NCBI RefSeq assembly: GCF_001522585.2
Contig: NZ_CP013373.1
Coordinates: forward strand, 1,240,001-1,304,000
Direction: 5' to 3'
Length of the DNA: 64,000 nt
From: Burkholderia sp. NRF60-BP8
GTDB lineage: Bacteria; Pseudomonadota; Gammaproteobacteria; Burkholderiales; Burkholderiaceae
Both the position numbers and the translations under genes were made by a program. This document shows positions 37,494 to 48,623 of the stretch, in pieces. Position 1 is the first letter of the stretch, and each line of letters starts with the position of its first letter. The notes beneath the pieces are model-generated. The model was not told the origin of the DNA. It ran no database searches and saw only the letters and a list, made by a program, of their open reading frames with translations.

Positions 37494-38120
37494 ATGACCG
37501 ACTCGACCCATCACTATTACGAACCGTCGCAAGGCCACGGCCTGCCGCACGATCCGTTGAACGCGATCGTGGGCCCGCGCCCGATCGGCTGGATCTCCTC
37601 CCGCGGCAGCGACGGCACGCTCAATCTCGCGCCGTACAGCTTCTTCAACGCGTTCAACTATCGCCCGCCGATCATCGGCTTTTCGAGCACCGCCGCGAAG
37701 GACAGCGTGCGCAACGTGCAGGAGACCGGCGAGTTCGTGTGGAACCTCGCGACACGCGATCTCGCCGAGCAGATGAACCAGACCTGCGCCGCCGTGCCGT
37801 ACGACGTGAACGAATTCGAACTGGGCGGCTTGACCGCGGTGCCGTCGCGCCTCGTCGACGTGCCGCGCGTCGCGGAAAGCGGCGTGAACTTCGAATGCAA
37901 GGTGACGGACGTGATCCGGCTGCGCGATCACCACGGCGTCGAGACGCCGGCCACGCTGGTGCTCGGCGAGGTCGTCGCCGTCCATATCCGTCGTGACCTG
38001 CTGAAGGACGGCATTTTCGACACGTTCGGCGCGGGCATCATCCTGCGTGCGGGCGGCCCGTCGGCCTACGTGCACGTGACGCCCGACAGCCGCTTCGACC
38101 TGTTCCGTCCCGACGCGTGA
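37494..38120 (+). CDS. Flavin reductase-like, FMN-binding split-barrel protein
   Basis: The 208-residue protein has the flavin reductase-like domain: PLNAIVGPRPIGWISSRGSDGTLNLAPYSFFNAFNYRPPIIGF near the N-terminus, a family signature for FMN contact, then KDSVRNVQETGEFVWNLATRDLAEQMN. Relatives reduce FMN with NAD(P)H or bind FMN without a known reaction. ATG 37494 is preferred because the frame upstream is unlike the family. It lies alone between two strong terminators, so it is a single-gene unit. Confidence 0.87.
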   Translation: MTDSTHHYYEPSQGHGLPHDPLNAIVGPRPIGWISSRGSDGTLNLAPYSFFNAFNYRPPIIGFSSTAAKDSVRNVQETGEFVWNLATRDLAEQMNQTCAAVPYDVNEFELGGLTAVPSRLVDVPRVAESGVNFECKVTDVIRLRDHHGVETPATLVLGEVVAVHIRRDLLKDGIFDTFGAGIILRAGGPSAYVHVTPDSRFDLFRPDA

Positions 38121-39756
<1,636 letters not shown>

Positions 39757-39758
39757 TC

Positions 39759-40799
39759 ATGGCGCAACACGAGACAGGGACGGCGACGCAGCCGATGACG
39801 ATGATCCAGGCGCTGCGCTCCGCGATGGACGTGATGCTCGGGCGCGACGGCGACGTGGTCGTGTTCGGGCAGGACGTCGGCTATTTCGGCGGCGTGTTCC
39901 GCTGTACCGAAGGACTGCAGAACAAATACGGCAAGTCGCGCGTGTTCGATGCGCCGATCTCGGAAGGCGGGATCGTCGGCGCGGCGGTGGGGATGGGCGC
40001 GTACGGGTTGCGGCCGGTCTGCGAGATCCAGTTCGCCGACTATTTCTATCCGGCGTCCGACCAGATCGTGTCGGAAGGCGCGCGGCTGCGCTACCGCTCG
40101 GCCGGCCAGTTCACCGCGCCGATGACGATCCGGATGCCGTGCGGCGGCGGCATCTACGGTGGGCAGACGCACAGTCAGAGCCCGGAGGCGATGTTCACGC
40201 AGGTGTGCGGGCTGCGCACGGTGATGCCGTCGAATCCGTACGACGCGAAAGGGTTGCTGATCGCGTCGATCGAGAACGACGATCCGGTGATCTTCCTCGA
40301 GCCGAAGCGGCTGTACAACGGGCCGTTCGACGGCCATCACGAGCGGCCCGTCACGTCGTGGCTCAAGCATCCGGCGAGCGCGGTGCCCGAAGGCTACTAC
40401 ACGGTACCGCTCGATACGGCCGCCGTCGTGCGGCCAGGCAACGACGTGACGGTGCTCACGTACGGCACGACGGTGCACGTGTCGCTCGCCGCGGCCGAGG
40501 AGACGGGCATCGACGCGGAAGTGATCGACCTGCGCACGCTGTGGCCGCTCGATCTCGACACGGTCGTCGCATCGGTGCGCAAGACCGGGCGCTGCGTCGT
40601 GGTGCACGAGGCGACGCGCACCTGCGGCTATGGCGCGGAGCTCGTCGCGCTCGTCCAGGAGCACTGCTTCTACCACCTCGAAGCGCCGGTCGAGCGCACG
40701 ACGGGCTGGGACACGCCGTATCCGCATGCGCAGGAGTGGGCGTACTTTCCGGGCCCGGCCCGGGTCGGTGAAGCGTTGCGACGCGTGATGGAGGCGTGA
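39759..40799 (+). CDS. bkdA2: Branched-chain 2-oxoacid dehydrogenase E1, beta subunit
   Basis: The 346-residue transketolase-like beta subunit has VVVFGQDVGYFGGVFRCTEGLQNKYG, FDAPISEGGIVGAAVGMG and the conserved Q-F-A-D-Y and GGIYGGQTHSQSPEA segments, then a transketolase C-domain (DLRTLWPLDLDTVVASVRKTGR). It lies 2 bases after the alpha gene, with GGGAG before ATG 39759, and 1 base before the E2 gene. This is the second gene of a tight four-gene operon. Confidence 0.94.
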   Translation: MAQHETGTATQPMTMIQALRSAMDVMLGRDGDVVVFGQDVGYFGGVFRCTEGLQNKYGKSRVFDAPISEGGIVGAAVGMGAYGLRPVCEIQFADYFYPASDQIVSEGARLRYRSAGQFTAPMTIRMPCGGGIYGGQTHSQSPEAMFTQVCGLRTVMPSNPYDAKGLLIASIENDDPVIFLEPKRLYNGPFDGHHERPVTSWLKHPASAVPEGYYTVPLDTAAVVRPGNDVTVLTYGTTVHVSLAAAEETGIDAEVIDLRTLWPLDLDTVVASVRKTGRCVVVHEATRTCGYGAELVALVQEHCFYHLEAPVERTTGWDTPYPHAQEWAYFPGPARVGEALRRVMEA

Positions 40800-40800
40800 G

Positions 40801-42114
40801 ATGGGGATTCATGTCATCAAGATGCCGGATATCGGCGAAGGGATCGCCGAGGTCGAGCTGGTGGCCTGGCACGTGGAAGTCGGGCAGACGATCAAGGAAG
40901 ACCAGCCGCTCGCCGACGTGATGACCGACAAGGCGGCGGTCGAGATTCCGTCGCCGGTGGCGGGCAAGGTGATCGAGCTGGGCGGCCGGATCGGCGAGAT
41001 GATGGCGGTCGGCAGCGAGCTGATACGGCTGGAAGTCGAAGGCGACGGCAACCTGAAGGCCGCGGCGCCGGTGCGGGAAACGAAGGTGGAAACCGCACCG
41101 GTCGCGGCGGCCGCGCCGTCGAAGCCGTCGGCCGACGCGCCGGCCGAGCGGCCGGCGCAGCCCGCGGCGCCGCGCGCACCGACGAAACCGCACCGCGACG
41201 AACCGGCCGCGCCGCCGCGCGCGGCGCTCGCGCCCGGCGAACGGCCGCTCGCATCGCCGGCCGTGCGTCAGCGTGCGTGGGACATGGGCATCGAGCTGCG
41301 CTACGTGCGCGGCACCGGCGAAGCCGGGCGGATTCTGCATGCGGATCTCGACGCGTATGCGCGCACCGGCGGCAGCCCGGCGCACGGATCGCAACCGCGC
41401 GGCTACGACGAACGCCACGACGAAACCGAAGTGCCGGTGATCGGTTTGCGGCGGGCGATCGCGCGCAAGATGGAGGAAGCGAAGCGCCGCATCCCGCATT
41501 TCAGCTATGTCGAGGAGATCGACGTCACCGAGCTCGAATCGTTGCGCACGGAACTGAACCGCCGCCACGGCGACACGCGCGGCAAGCTCACGCCGCTGCC
41601 GCTGCTGATCCGCGCGATGGTGATCGCGCTGCGCGACTTCCCGCAGATCAACGCGCGTTTTGACGACGAAGCGGGCGTCGTCACGCGCTACGGCGCGGTG
41701 CACATGGGCGTCGCGACGCAGACGGACGGCGGCCTCACGGTGCCCGTGCTGCGGCATGCGGAAGCGCGCGACGTGTGGTCGATCTCGGCGGAAGTCGCGC
41801 GGCTCGCCGATGCGGTGCGCGCGAACCGCGCGCAGCGCGACGAGCTGAGCGGGTCGACGATCACGATCTCGAGCCTCGGCGCGCTCGGCGGCATCGTATC
41901 GACGCCGGTGATCAATCATCCGGAAGTCGGCATCGTCGGCGTGAACCGGATCGTCGAGCGGCCGATGATCCGCGACGGCGCGGTCGTCGCGCGCAAGATG
42001 ATGAACCTGTCGTCGTCGTTCGACCATCGCGTTGTCGACGGCGCGGACGCGGCCGAATTCATCCAGGCCGTGCGCGCGGTGCTCGAGCGCCCGGCACTGC
42101 TGTTCGTGGAGTGA
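40801..42114 (+). CDS. bkdB: Branched-chain 2-oxoacid dehydrogenase E2, dihydrolipoyl acyltransferase
   Basis: The 437-residue protein has one N-terminal lipoyl domain with the lipoylated lysine at K44 ([12 protein letters not shown]). An Ala/Pro-rich linker follows, then a peripheral-subunit binding domain ([37 protein letters not shown]). The catalytic acyltransferase domain ends with the HxxxDG motif ([14 protein letters not shown]). It forms the core of the complex and binds E1 and E3. Confidence 0.94.
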   Translation: MGIHVIKMPDIGEGIAEVELVAWHVEVGQTIKEDQPLADVMTDKAAVEIPSPVAGKVIELGGRIGEMMAVGSELIRLEVEGDGNLKAAAPVRETKVETAPVAAAAPSKPSADAPAERPAQPAAPRAPTKPHRDEPAAPPRAALAPGERPLASPAVRQRAWDMGIELRYVRGTGEAGRILHADLDAYARTGGSPAHGSQPRGYDERHDETEVPVIGLRRAIARKMEEAKRRIPHFSYVEEIDVTELESLRTELNRRHGDTRGKLTPLPLLIRAMVIALRDFPQINARFDDEAGVVTRYGAVHMGVATQTDGGLTVPVLRHAEARDVWSISAEVARLADAVRANRAQRDELSGSTITISSLGALGGIVSTPVINHPEVGIVGVNRIVERPMIRDGAVVARKMMNLSSSFDHRVVDGADAAEFIQAVRAVLERPALLFVE

Positions 42115-42118
42115 GCCG

Positions 42119-43510
42119 ATGAAGAACGAACACACCACGCTGCTCGTCGTCGGCGGCGGCCCGGGCGGCTACGTCGCCGCGATCCGCGCCGGCCAGCTCG
42201 GCATTCCGACGATACTCGTCGAACGCGACCGGCTCGGCGGCACCTGCCTGAACATCGGTTGCATTCCGTCGAAGGCATTGATCCACGTGGCCGACGCGTT
42301 CGAACAGGCGTGCGGTCATGCCGGCGAGGGCGCGCTCGGGATCCGCGTGCGCACGCCCGAGATCGACATCGCGAAAAGCGTCGCGTGGAAGGACGGCATC
42401 GTCGACCGGCTGACGCGCGGCGTCGGCGCGCTGCTCAAGAAGAACGGCGTGCGCGTGCTGCACGGCGAAGCGCGCGTGATCGACGGCAAGACCGTCGAAG
42501 TCGTCGGCGGCGGCCATGCGGTGCGGATCGGTTGCGAACACCTGCTGCTCGCGACCGGGTCCGAGCCGGTCGAACTGCCGTCGATGCCGTTCGGCGGTCA
42601 TGTCGTGTCGTCCACCGAGGCGCTGTCGCCCGCGACGCTGCCGAAGCGGCTGGTCGTCGTCGGGGCCGGCTATATCGGGCTCGAACTCGGGATCGTCTAT
42701 CGCAAGCTCGGCGTCGACGTCAGCGTCGTCGAAGCGGCCGAGCGCGTGCTGCCTGCGTACGATGCCGAACTCGCGCGGCCGGTTGCCGATTCGCTCGCGC
42801 GCCTCGGCGTGCGGCTGCGGCTCGGCCACAAGGTGCTCGGGCTGGACGCGCACGGCGCGGTGCGCGTGCAGGCGGCCGACGGCGCCGAGCACACGCTGCC
42901 GGCCGATCGCGTGCTGGTTGCCGTCGGCCGGCGGCCGCGCGTCGACGGATTCGGGCTCGAGTCGCTGATGCTCGATCGCAACGGGCGCGCGCTGCGGATC
43001 GACGACGCGTGCCGGACCTCGATGCGCAACGTCTGGGCGATCGGCGACGTCGCGGGCGAACCGATGCTCGCGCATCGCGCGATGGCGCAAGGCGAGATGG
43101 TGGCCGAGTTGATCGCCGGCCGGCGTCGCCGGTTCACGCCCGCATCGATTCCGGCCGTGTGCTTCACCGATCCCGAGATCGTGACGGCCGGCTGGTCGCC
43201 GGACGACGCGCACGCGGCCGGCGTCGACTGCCTGAGCGCATCGTTCCCGTTCGCGGCGAACGGGCGCGCGATGACGTTGCAGGCGACCGACGGGTTCGTG
43301 CGCGTCGTCGCGCGGCGCGACGATCACGTGATCGTCGGCTGGCAGGCGGTCGGGCGCGGGGTGTCGGAGCTGGCCGCGGCGTTCTCGCAGTCGCTGGAGA
43401 TGGGCGCGCGGCTCGAAGACATCGGCGGCACGATTCACGCGCATCCGACGCTCGGCGAGGCGCTTCAGGAAGCGGCGCTGCGCGCGCTCGGGCACGCGCT
43501 GCACGTGTGA
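42119..43510 (+). CDS. lpdV: Dihydrolipoamide dehydrogenase (E3) of the branched-chain complex
   Basis: The 463-residue flavoprotein has the FAD-binding start [21 protein letters not shown], the redox pair C43/C48 ([13 protein letters not shown]), a NAD-binding [10 protein letters not shown], and the FAD contact segment [21 protein letters not shown]. The C-terminal dimerisation domain has the catalytic His in THAHP-like form ([11 protein letters not shown]). It is the last gene of the bkd operon, 4 bases after E2, as in Pseudomonas bkdA1-bkdA2-bkdB-lpdV. Confidence 0.94.
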   Translation: MKNEHTTLLVVGGGPGGYVAAIRAGQLGIPTILVERDRLGGTCLNIGCIPSKALIHVADAFEQACGHAGEGALGIRVRTPEIDIAKSVAWKDGIVDRLTRGVGALLKKNGVRVLHGEARVIDGKTVEVVGGGHAVRIGCEHLLLATGSEPVELPSMPFGGHVVSSTEALSPATLPKRLVVVGAGYIGLELGIVYRKLGVDVSVVEAAERVLPAYDAELARPVADSLARLGVRLRLGHKVLGLDAHGAVRVQAADGAEHTLPADRVLVAVGRRPRVDGFGLESLMLDRNGRALRIDDACRTSMRNVWAIGDVAGEPMLAHRAMAQGEMVAELIAGRRRRFTPASIPAVCFTDPEIVTAGWSPDDAHAAGVDCLSASFPFAANGRAMTLQATDGFVRVVARRDDHVIVGWQAVGRGVSELAAAFSQSLEMGARLEDIGGTIHAHPTLGEALQEAALRALGHALHV

Positions 43511-43558
43511 CGCGTTCGCCGAACGCACGCGCCGCAGCGCCGCGCGCGCATCGGCGTG

Positions 43559-43592
43559 CGGCGGGCCTGCATCGGGCGTGCACGGCCCGCCG
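43559..43592. terminator. GC-rich hairpin between convergent genes
   Basis: CGGCGGGCC (43559-43567) pairs with GGCCCGCCG (43584-43592) around 16 bases. It lies between the ends of lpdV and the alpha/beta hydrolase gene. No T-run follows on either strand, so termination here would be weak or Rho-dependent. Confidence 0.35.
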
Positions 43593-43639
43593 CCGTGTCG
43601 GAACCGCTCCGAAACGGCTGGCCGCGTATGCGCCGGGTG

Positions 43640-44614
43640 TCAGGCGAGCGCGCTCGGATCGGCGTGCCGCGTCGTCACGTCACGATAGAACGCGTCGATC
43701 GCTTCGACCATCTGCGACAGTCCCGGCTGTTCGAGCGGATAGTGACCGGCGTTCTCCAGCATCTCGACCTTGACCGGCACGTGGCGAACCCGCGCGAGGA
43801 ACGGCTCGCTCAGATGCAGCGGCGTCCAGCGATCCGCGGCCGGTTGCGTGAGCAGGATCGGGCACACGGAAAAATCCTCCGGTTCGACCACTGGCCGGTA
43901 CGACATGTAGGAATCGAGGAACGCCATCGTCATCGCGTTGCCGGCCGAGGTCCGGTCGGACATCCATACCTTCAGCGCGTCGTCGCGGTTCACGAGCGCG
44001 TGCATCTTGCTCGCGAGCGACATCGGGATGCGCATGGCGCGCAGCGGCGTCTTCGCGGCGAAGTGCGTCATCGGGCCACCGACGCGGCTCATGAACAGAT
44101 TGCGCGCGGTTTCGTCGCGCACCTGCTGCAGGCGCTGGTCGAGAAAGGTCATGCCGACGATGCCGTCGACTTTCCCGTTCAGCGCGGCGACGTGGTACGT
44201 CAGCATGCCGCCCGCGCTCAACCCGTACAGCACGATCGGCCGATCGTCCTTCGCGCGCTCCGCGTCGATCAGGTCGCTGCCGGCGCGCACCCAGTCGTCG
44301 TAGCGCACCAGCGCGCCGCGCGCCACTTCGGTCATCCCGTATTCGGGCATGTCGACCGCGATCGTCTCGTAGCCGCGGCGTGCCAACTGCTCGCCGACGA
44401 TCATCGACATCTGCCGTCCGTTCGTGCCGACGCCATGGAACAGGATCACCTTCACCTGCGCGCGGGGATTGCGATACGTATCGAGATGAAGACGATGGCC
44501 CCTCCAGCGCCACCATTGCTCGTCGGGCTGGCGATCGGCCGCCCACTGGAAGTCGGGCGGCAGGAACGCCTGCATGGCGCGCCAGACGGGCTGATCTGCA
44601 TAGGTCCTGGACAT
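43640..44614 (-). CDS. Alpha/beta hydrolase
   Basis: The 324-residue protein has an alpha/beta hydrolase layout: VKVILFHGVGTNGRQMSMI for the oxyanion region, nucleophile elbow VLYGLSAGGML (Ser in G-L-S-A-G), an acid in the SVCPILLTQPAADRWTP region, and the catalytic His in MLENAGHYPLEQPG. ATG 44614 has GGAG 9 bases upstream; the frame opens further upstream but overlaps the divergent promoter. It diverges from an AraC regulator gene, its probable controller. The substrate could be an ester or lipid; this cannot be settled from sequence. Confidence 0.83.
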   Translation of the reverse strand: MSRTYADQPVWRAMQAFLPPDFQWAADRQPDEQWWRWRGHRLHLDTYRNPRAQVKVILFHGVGTNGRQMSMIVGEQLARRGYETIAVDMPEYGMTEVARGALVRYDDWVRAGSDLIDAERAKDDRPIVLYGLSAGGMLTYHVAALNGKVDGIVGMTFLDQRLQQVRDETARNLFMSRVGGPMTHFAAKTPLRAMRIPMSLASKMHALVNRDDALKVWMSDRTSAGNAMTMAFLDSYMSYRPVVEPEDFSVCPILLTQPAADRWTPLHLSEPFLARVRHVPVKVEMLENAGHYPLEQPGLSQMVEAIDAFYRDVTTRHADPSALA

Positions 44615-44701
44615 GGCATCGGACTCCGGTCGGTCGAGTGAAAGGGCGGTTGCGATGGAGCCATCATCGCGCGGCACGCGGCGCTCGCCCATGCTGGCGC
44701 G

Positions 44702-44729
44702 GGCCAACCGCTTTAGAATCGAGGCCAAC
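44702..44729 (+). promoter_or_regulatory. Direct repeat spaced 21 bp, possible AraC-family site
   Basis: GGCCAAC occurs at 44702-44708 and again at 44723-44729, exactly two helical turns apart, between the divergent hydrolase and AraC genes and just before the AraC start codon. Direct repeats with this spacing are the usual binding layout of AraC proteins. Confidence 0.4.
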
Positions 44730-44748
44730 ACACGTCACGAGGCGCCCG

Positions 44749-45765
44749 ATGAACGTCTGGAACTTTGTCCGCAGCCCGGCTTCAGTCCTGCTGATGATCG
44801 CGTTCGGGCGCGACCGCGGGATCGCGCCGGCCGCGCTGCTGAAGGGCTCGCAGCTCACGCTGAAGCAACTCGCCGATCCGGATTTCACGGTGCTGGCCGC
44901 GCAGGAACGGGTCGTCGCGTCGAACCTGCTCGCGCTGGCCGGCGACGAGCCGGGCGTGGGCTTGACGGTCGGCCTGTCGTACCAGCTTTCCGCCTACGGA
45001 TTGCTCGGATACGGGCTGCTGAGCAGCGCGACCGGGATGGATGCGGTCGCGCTCGCGGGCCGGTATCTGGCTCTGACCTATACATTCGTCGGGATGACGT
45101 ACCGTCGCGCGGGGCGGCACGGCACGATCGTGTTCGACGCGGCGCCGGAGTTGTCCGCGCCGCTGCAGCGCTTCTTCGTCGAGCGCGCGATGGGCGCCGC
45201 GTGCCGCGTGCTGCGCGACGTGATCGGCAGCGCGTTCACGCTCGCGACGTTCGACCTCGCGTACGACGCCGAACCCGGCGGCCGGCACGTGCTCGGCACG
45301 CCGGTCCGGTACCGGCGGCCGGCCAATGCGATCACGTTCGAGCATGCGCACCTCGAACGGCCGTTGCCGCAGGCCAATGCCGCGACGGCCGCGATGTGCG
45401 AGCGCATGTGCGCGGAGCTGATCGCGCGCCGGCGGACGCGGGTCGACCTCGTGTCGTTCCTGAACGAATACCTGTCCACGCGGCCGTTCGACCGGCCGCC
45501 GCAACTGAAGGACATCGCGACGCTGCTGAACACGAGCGAGCGCACGCTCAAGCGTCGGCTACGGGAGGAGGGTGCGTGTTTCCGCGACATCTCGAATGCG
45601 GTGCGCAAGGCGCGGGCGCAGACGCTGATTGCCGAAGGGCGACTGTCGATCAAGGAAATCGCGGACGAACTGGGGTTCAGCGACATCTCGTCGTTCTCGC
45701 AGGCGTACAAGCGCTGGACGGGCGTGGCGCCGAGCGTGTCGCGGCAGGCGGCGCTCGGTTCATAG
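44749..45765 (+). CDS. AraC family transcriptional regulator (Arabinose_bd type)
   Basis: The 338-residue protein has an OruR/ArgR-like N-terminal domain of about 200 residues (ALLKGSQLTLKQLADPDFTVLAAQE, LSYQLSAYGLLGYGLLSSATG) and a C-terminal double helix-turn-helix (LKDIATLLNTSERTLKRRLREEGACF, and LSIKEIADELGFSDISSFSQAYKRWTGVAPS). Its start at ATG 44749 is 134 bases from the divergent hydrolase start. It probably activates that hydrolase in response to a lipid or small ligand. A terminator follows at 45889-45909. Confidence 0.9.
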   Translation: MNVWNFVRSPASVLLMIAFGRDRGIAPAALLKGSQLTLKQLADPDFTVLAAQERVVASNLLALAGDEPGVGLTVGLSYQLSAYGLLGYGLLSSATGMDAVALAGRYLALTYTFVGMTYRRAGRHGTIVFDAAPELSAPLQRFFVERAMGAACRVLRDVIGSAFTLATFDLAYDAEPGGRHVLGTPVRYRRPANAITFEHAHLERPLPQANAATAAMCERMCAELIARRRTRVDLVSFLNEYLSTRPFDRPPQLKDIATLLNTSERTLKRRLREEGACFRDISNAVRKARAQTLIAEGRLSIKEIADELGFSDISSFSQAYKRWTGVAPSVSRQAALGS

Positions 45766-45888
45766 CGGGGCGCGGGCGGGGCGGCGGTCGCGGTTGACCG
45801 TCCCGCGCGAACCGTTCATCGTGTCGCTATCCCGCCTGATTCATCGGCCGCGCACCGGCGGGTTCGCCGCGGTGCGGCATGGCGAAAC

Positions 45889-45909
45889 GCCGCGCGCACG
45901 CGGCTTTTT
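45889..45909 (+). terminator. Short intrinsic terminator after the AraC gene
   Basis: GCCGCG (45889-45894), loop CGCA, CGCGGC (45899-45904), then five T residues. It lies about 120 bases after the AraC stop and 43 before the next start. Confidence 0.7.
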
Positions 45910-45951
45910 CTGCCGATTGGCGCACACGTGCGCGTCACGGAACGACCGGAC

Positions 45952-46581
45952 ATGAAACTGTTGCTCATCGGCGCGACCGGGCTCGTCGGGCGCCACGTCC
46001 TCGAAGTCGCGCTCGCCGACGCGCGGGTGGACCAGGTCGTCGTGCTCGCGCGCCGGCCGTTGTCGCCGCATCCGAAGATGCGCGCGCTGGAGGTCGACTT
46101 CGATCGACTGCCGGAGGCGGCCGACTGGTGGCGGGCCGATGCGGTGATCTGCACGCTCGGCACTACGATGCGCGTCGCGGGCTCGCAGGCCGCATTCCGC
46201 CGCGTCGATCACGACTATCCGCTCGCGGTCGCGCGGCTTGCGCACCGGCACGGCACGCCGACCTACGTGCTGAATTCCGCACTGGGCGCGGACGCCGCAT
46301 CGCGCATCTTCTACAACCGCGTGAAGGGCGAGGTCGAACAGGCGCTCGCCGGCGTCGGGTTCGATTCGCTCACGTACGTGCGACCGGGCCTGATCGACGG
46401 CAGCCGCGACGAGTTCAGGTTCGTCGAGCGGCTGTTCGTGTTCGCGTTGGGCGCCGTCGGGCCGGTGCTGCCGGCCAAGTGGCGCGTGAATCCCGCGGCG
46501 CGGATTGCGCGCGCGATGCTCGACGCGGCGATCGACGCACGGCCGGGTGTGCAGGTCATCGCATCGGATCGGCTCGTCTGA
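45952..46581 (+). CDS. NAD(P)H-binding oxidoreductase (atypical SDR)
   Basis: The 209-residue protein begins MKLLLIGATGLVGRHVLEVAL, a GxxGxxG Rossmann motif, and continues with VVVLARRPL, AVICTLGTTMRVAGSQAAFRRVDHDYPLAVARLA and YVLNSALGADAASRIFYNRVKGEVEQAL, a degenerate SDR active-site region with Y-N-R-V-K. These proteins resemble TIP30/YwnB-like atypical SDRs. ATG 45952 is chosen because the family starts at MK-LLIGATG; the earlier ATG at 45928 adds eight residues. It converges on a LysR gene. Substrate unknown. Confidence 0.84.
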   Translation: MKLLLIGATGLVGRHVLEVALADARVDQVVVLARRPLSPHPKMRALEVDFDRLPEAADWWRADAVICTLGTTMRVAGSQAAFRRVDHDYPLAVARLAHRHGTPTYVLNSALGADAASRIFYNRVKGEVEQALAGVGFDSLTYVRPGLIDGSRDEFRFVERLFVFALGAVGPVLPAKWRVNPAARIARAMLDAAIDARPGVQVIASDRLV

Positions 46582-46608
46582 TGCGGCGCGGGCGACGCGC
46601 CCGCCCGG

Positions 46609-47526
46609 CTAACCATCTGCGTTCGCATCGAGCGCGCCGAACTGCTCGGCGAGCGCCGCCGTGAACGCATCCAGCGCTTCGCTGCCGTCGGAATTCCTCG
46701 GTGTCGCGAGCTGAAATTCGACCGCGTGGCTCAGCTTGCTCGCCAGCAGCCGGCGCATCTTCCCGGCGGCGACCCACGGCGCCGCGACGTGGTCGGGCAG
46801 GAAGCCGACATGCGCGCCCGACAGGATGAAGATCACGTCGGCGTCGACGTTTTCCGAAAACGCGGTCGGCTGCGTGTTGCGCAGCGCCGCCCCGGACGTG
46901 TTCGTCTTGTAGAGCCGCGCGACGTTGCTCGCGCGGGCGATGTCGTTGACCGACACGGTTTTCTTCGCGAACAGCGGATGGCGGGCGCCGCAATGCAGCG
47001 ACTGATGCTCGACGAACAGCGGCGCGTAGTGCAGGCCGGCCTGATGGCCGGAGAAATAGCCGATCGCGAGGTGCAGTTCGCCTTTCAGCAGTCGGCGTTC
47101 CAGCTCGTCGGGCGGCACCGCGATCATTTCGATCAGCACGTCCGGCGCGCGCTCGCGAAAGCGCCCGACGGCCGCCGCGATCGATTCGACGACGTCGGGG
47201 GAGAGCCGCTCGGACAGGCCGATGCGCAATTCGCCGAGCAACGTGCCCGATACGTGCTGCGTGTCGCGCGTGAACACGTCCATCGCGTGCAGGAGCCGGC
47301 GTGTCGACTGCAGCACGCGTTCGCCCTTCGGCGTCAGCCGGAAGCCGCTTTTACCGCGATCGCAGAGCCGGAACCCGAGCCGCGTCTCGAGCTTGGCCAT
47401 CTGCGTGCTGATCGTGGACGGCGCCATGCCGAGCGTACCCTGCGCGGCGCTGAAGCCGCCGCTTTCGACGATCGTCAGAAAGAGCCGCAGCAACTGCACA
47501 TCCATGTCTCTGAGTCGGGTCAGCAT
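46609..47526 (-). CDS. LysR family transcriptional regulator
   Basis: The 305-residue protein has the LysR helix-turn-helix near the N-terminus (MDVQLLRLFLTIVESGGFSAAQGTLGMAPSTISTQMAKLETRLGFRLCDR) and a substrate-binding domain (GELRIGLSERL, LIEMIAVPPDELERRLLKGELHLAIGYF). A second in-frame Met at 47505 could be the true start. It diverges from the agmatinase-like gene, with 128 bases between starts, so that gene is the likely target. Confidence 0.9.
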   Translation of the reverse strand: MLTRLRDMDVQLLRLFLTIVESGGFSAAQGTLGMAPSTISTQMAKLETRLGFRLCDRGKSGFRLTPKGERVLQSTRRLLHAMDVFTRDTQHVSGTLLGELRIGLSERLSPDVVESIAAAVGRFRERAPDVLIEMIAVPPDELERRLLKGELHLAIGYFSGHQAGLHYAPLFVEHQSLHCGARHPLFAKKTVSVNDIARASNVARLYKTNTSGAALRNTQPTAFSENVDADVIFILSGAHVGFLPDHVAAPWVAAGKMRRLLASKLSHAVEFQLATPRNSDGSEALDAFTAALAEQFGALDANADG

Positions 47527-47654
47527 GGCGATACATCGTATTTTGTGAAGTCGGCTTATGTTAGTTCATATTTTTCGTTGCGTACGGGGGAGGCAGAATC
47601 GGCCACGAGGTCGCCAACCGCGCGACCGTGTCCCCTTCAGACAGGAATCCGACG

Positions 47655-48623
47655 ATGAGCCAGAACGATTTCGCGTTCACGCGCGACAGCCTCTACGGCA
47701 CCCGGGCCGAACCGAGTTTCGCGGGCGCGACGAGCTTCATGCGCCGGCGTTTCAGCCGCGATCTCGACGGCGTCGATCTCGCGATCACCGGCGTGCCGTT
47801 CGATTCCGCCGCATCGCACCGTCCCGGCACGCGGTTCGGCCCGCGCGGGTTGCGGATCGCGTCGACGGGCATCGCGTGGGAGCGCCCGTGGCCGTGGTCG
47901 TTCGATCCGTTCGACGTGCTGGCCGCGGTCGATTACGGTGATTGCGCGTTCGATCTCGGGCAGCCCGAATCGGTGCCGGGCGCGATCGAGCGGCATGCCG
48001 ACGCGATTCTCGCGCGTGGCTGCGCGATGCTGACGCTCGGCGGCGATCACTTCATCACGTATCCGCTGCTCAAGGCGCATGCGAAGGTGCACGGGCCGCT
48101 GTCGCTCGTGCATTTCGACGCGCACACCGACACGTGGCCCGACCGCGGCGTGAAGCGCATCGATCACGGGACGATGTTCTATCACGCGGCGCGGGAAGGG
48201 TGGGTCGTGCCCGAACGGTCGGCCCAGATCGGCATCCGCACGACCAACGACGAACCGATGGGGTTCGACATCCAGGATGCGCGCCACGTGCATGGGTCGA
48301 CGCCCGCCGCGGTCGCCGCGCGCATTCGCGAGCGCGTCGGCGATCGTCCGGTGTACCTGACGTTCGACATCGACTGTCTCGATCCGGCGTTCGCGCCGGG
48401 CACCGGGACGCCGGTCTCGGGCGGCCTGTCGAGCCATCAGGCGTTCGAAATCCTGCGTCACCTCGACGGCATCGACCTGGTCGGTATGGACGTGGTCGAA
48501 GTGTCGCCGCCGTACGATCATGCGGAAATCACGTCGCTGGCCGGTGCGACGATCGCGCTGGAGCTGATCTGCCTGTATGCGTCGCGCCGGCGGCAGAAAA
48601 AGGACGCGTCGATCGATGGATGA
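47655..48623 (+). CDS. Agmatinase/guanidinobutyrase-like ureohydrolase
   Basis: The 322-residue enzyme has all Mn-binding residues of the arginase family: H132 (GGDHFITY), D155, H157 and D159 (FDAHTDT), D238 and D240 (FDIDCLDPAFAPGTGTP). It should split a guanidino compound into urea and an amine; agmatine to putrescine is the usual call, but guanidinobutyrate is equally possible from sequence. The length matches SpeB-type enzymes (about 306-320). AGGA lies 9 bases before ATG 47655. The LysR gene is divergent, and the acetyltransferase gene overlaps its end by 8 bases. Confidence 0.9.
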   Translation: MSQNDFAFTRDSLYGTRAEPSFAGATSFMRRRFSRDLDGVDLAITGVPFDSAASHRPGTRFGPRGLRIASTGIAWERPWPWSFDPFDVLAAVDYGDCAFDLGQPESVPGAIERHADAILARGCAMLTLGGDHFITYPLLKAHAKVHGPLSLVHFDAHTDTWPDRGVKRIDHGTMFYHAAREGWVVPERSAQIGIRTTNDEPMGFDIQDARHVHGSTPAAVAARIRERVGDRPVYLTFDIDCLDPAFAPGTGTPVSGGLSSHQAFEILRHLDGIDLVGMDVVEVSPPYDHAEITSLAGATIALELICLYASRRRQKKDASIDG

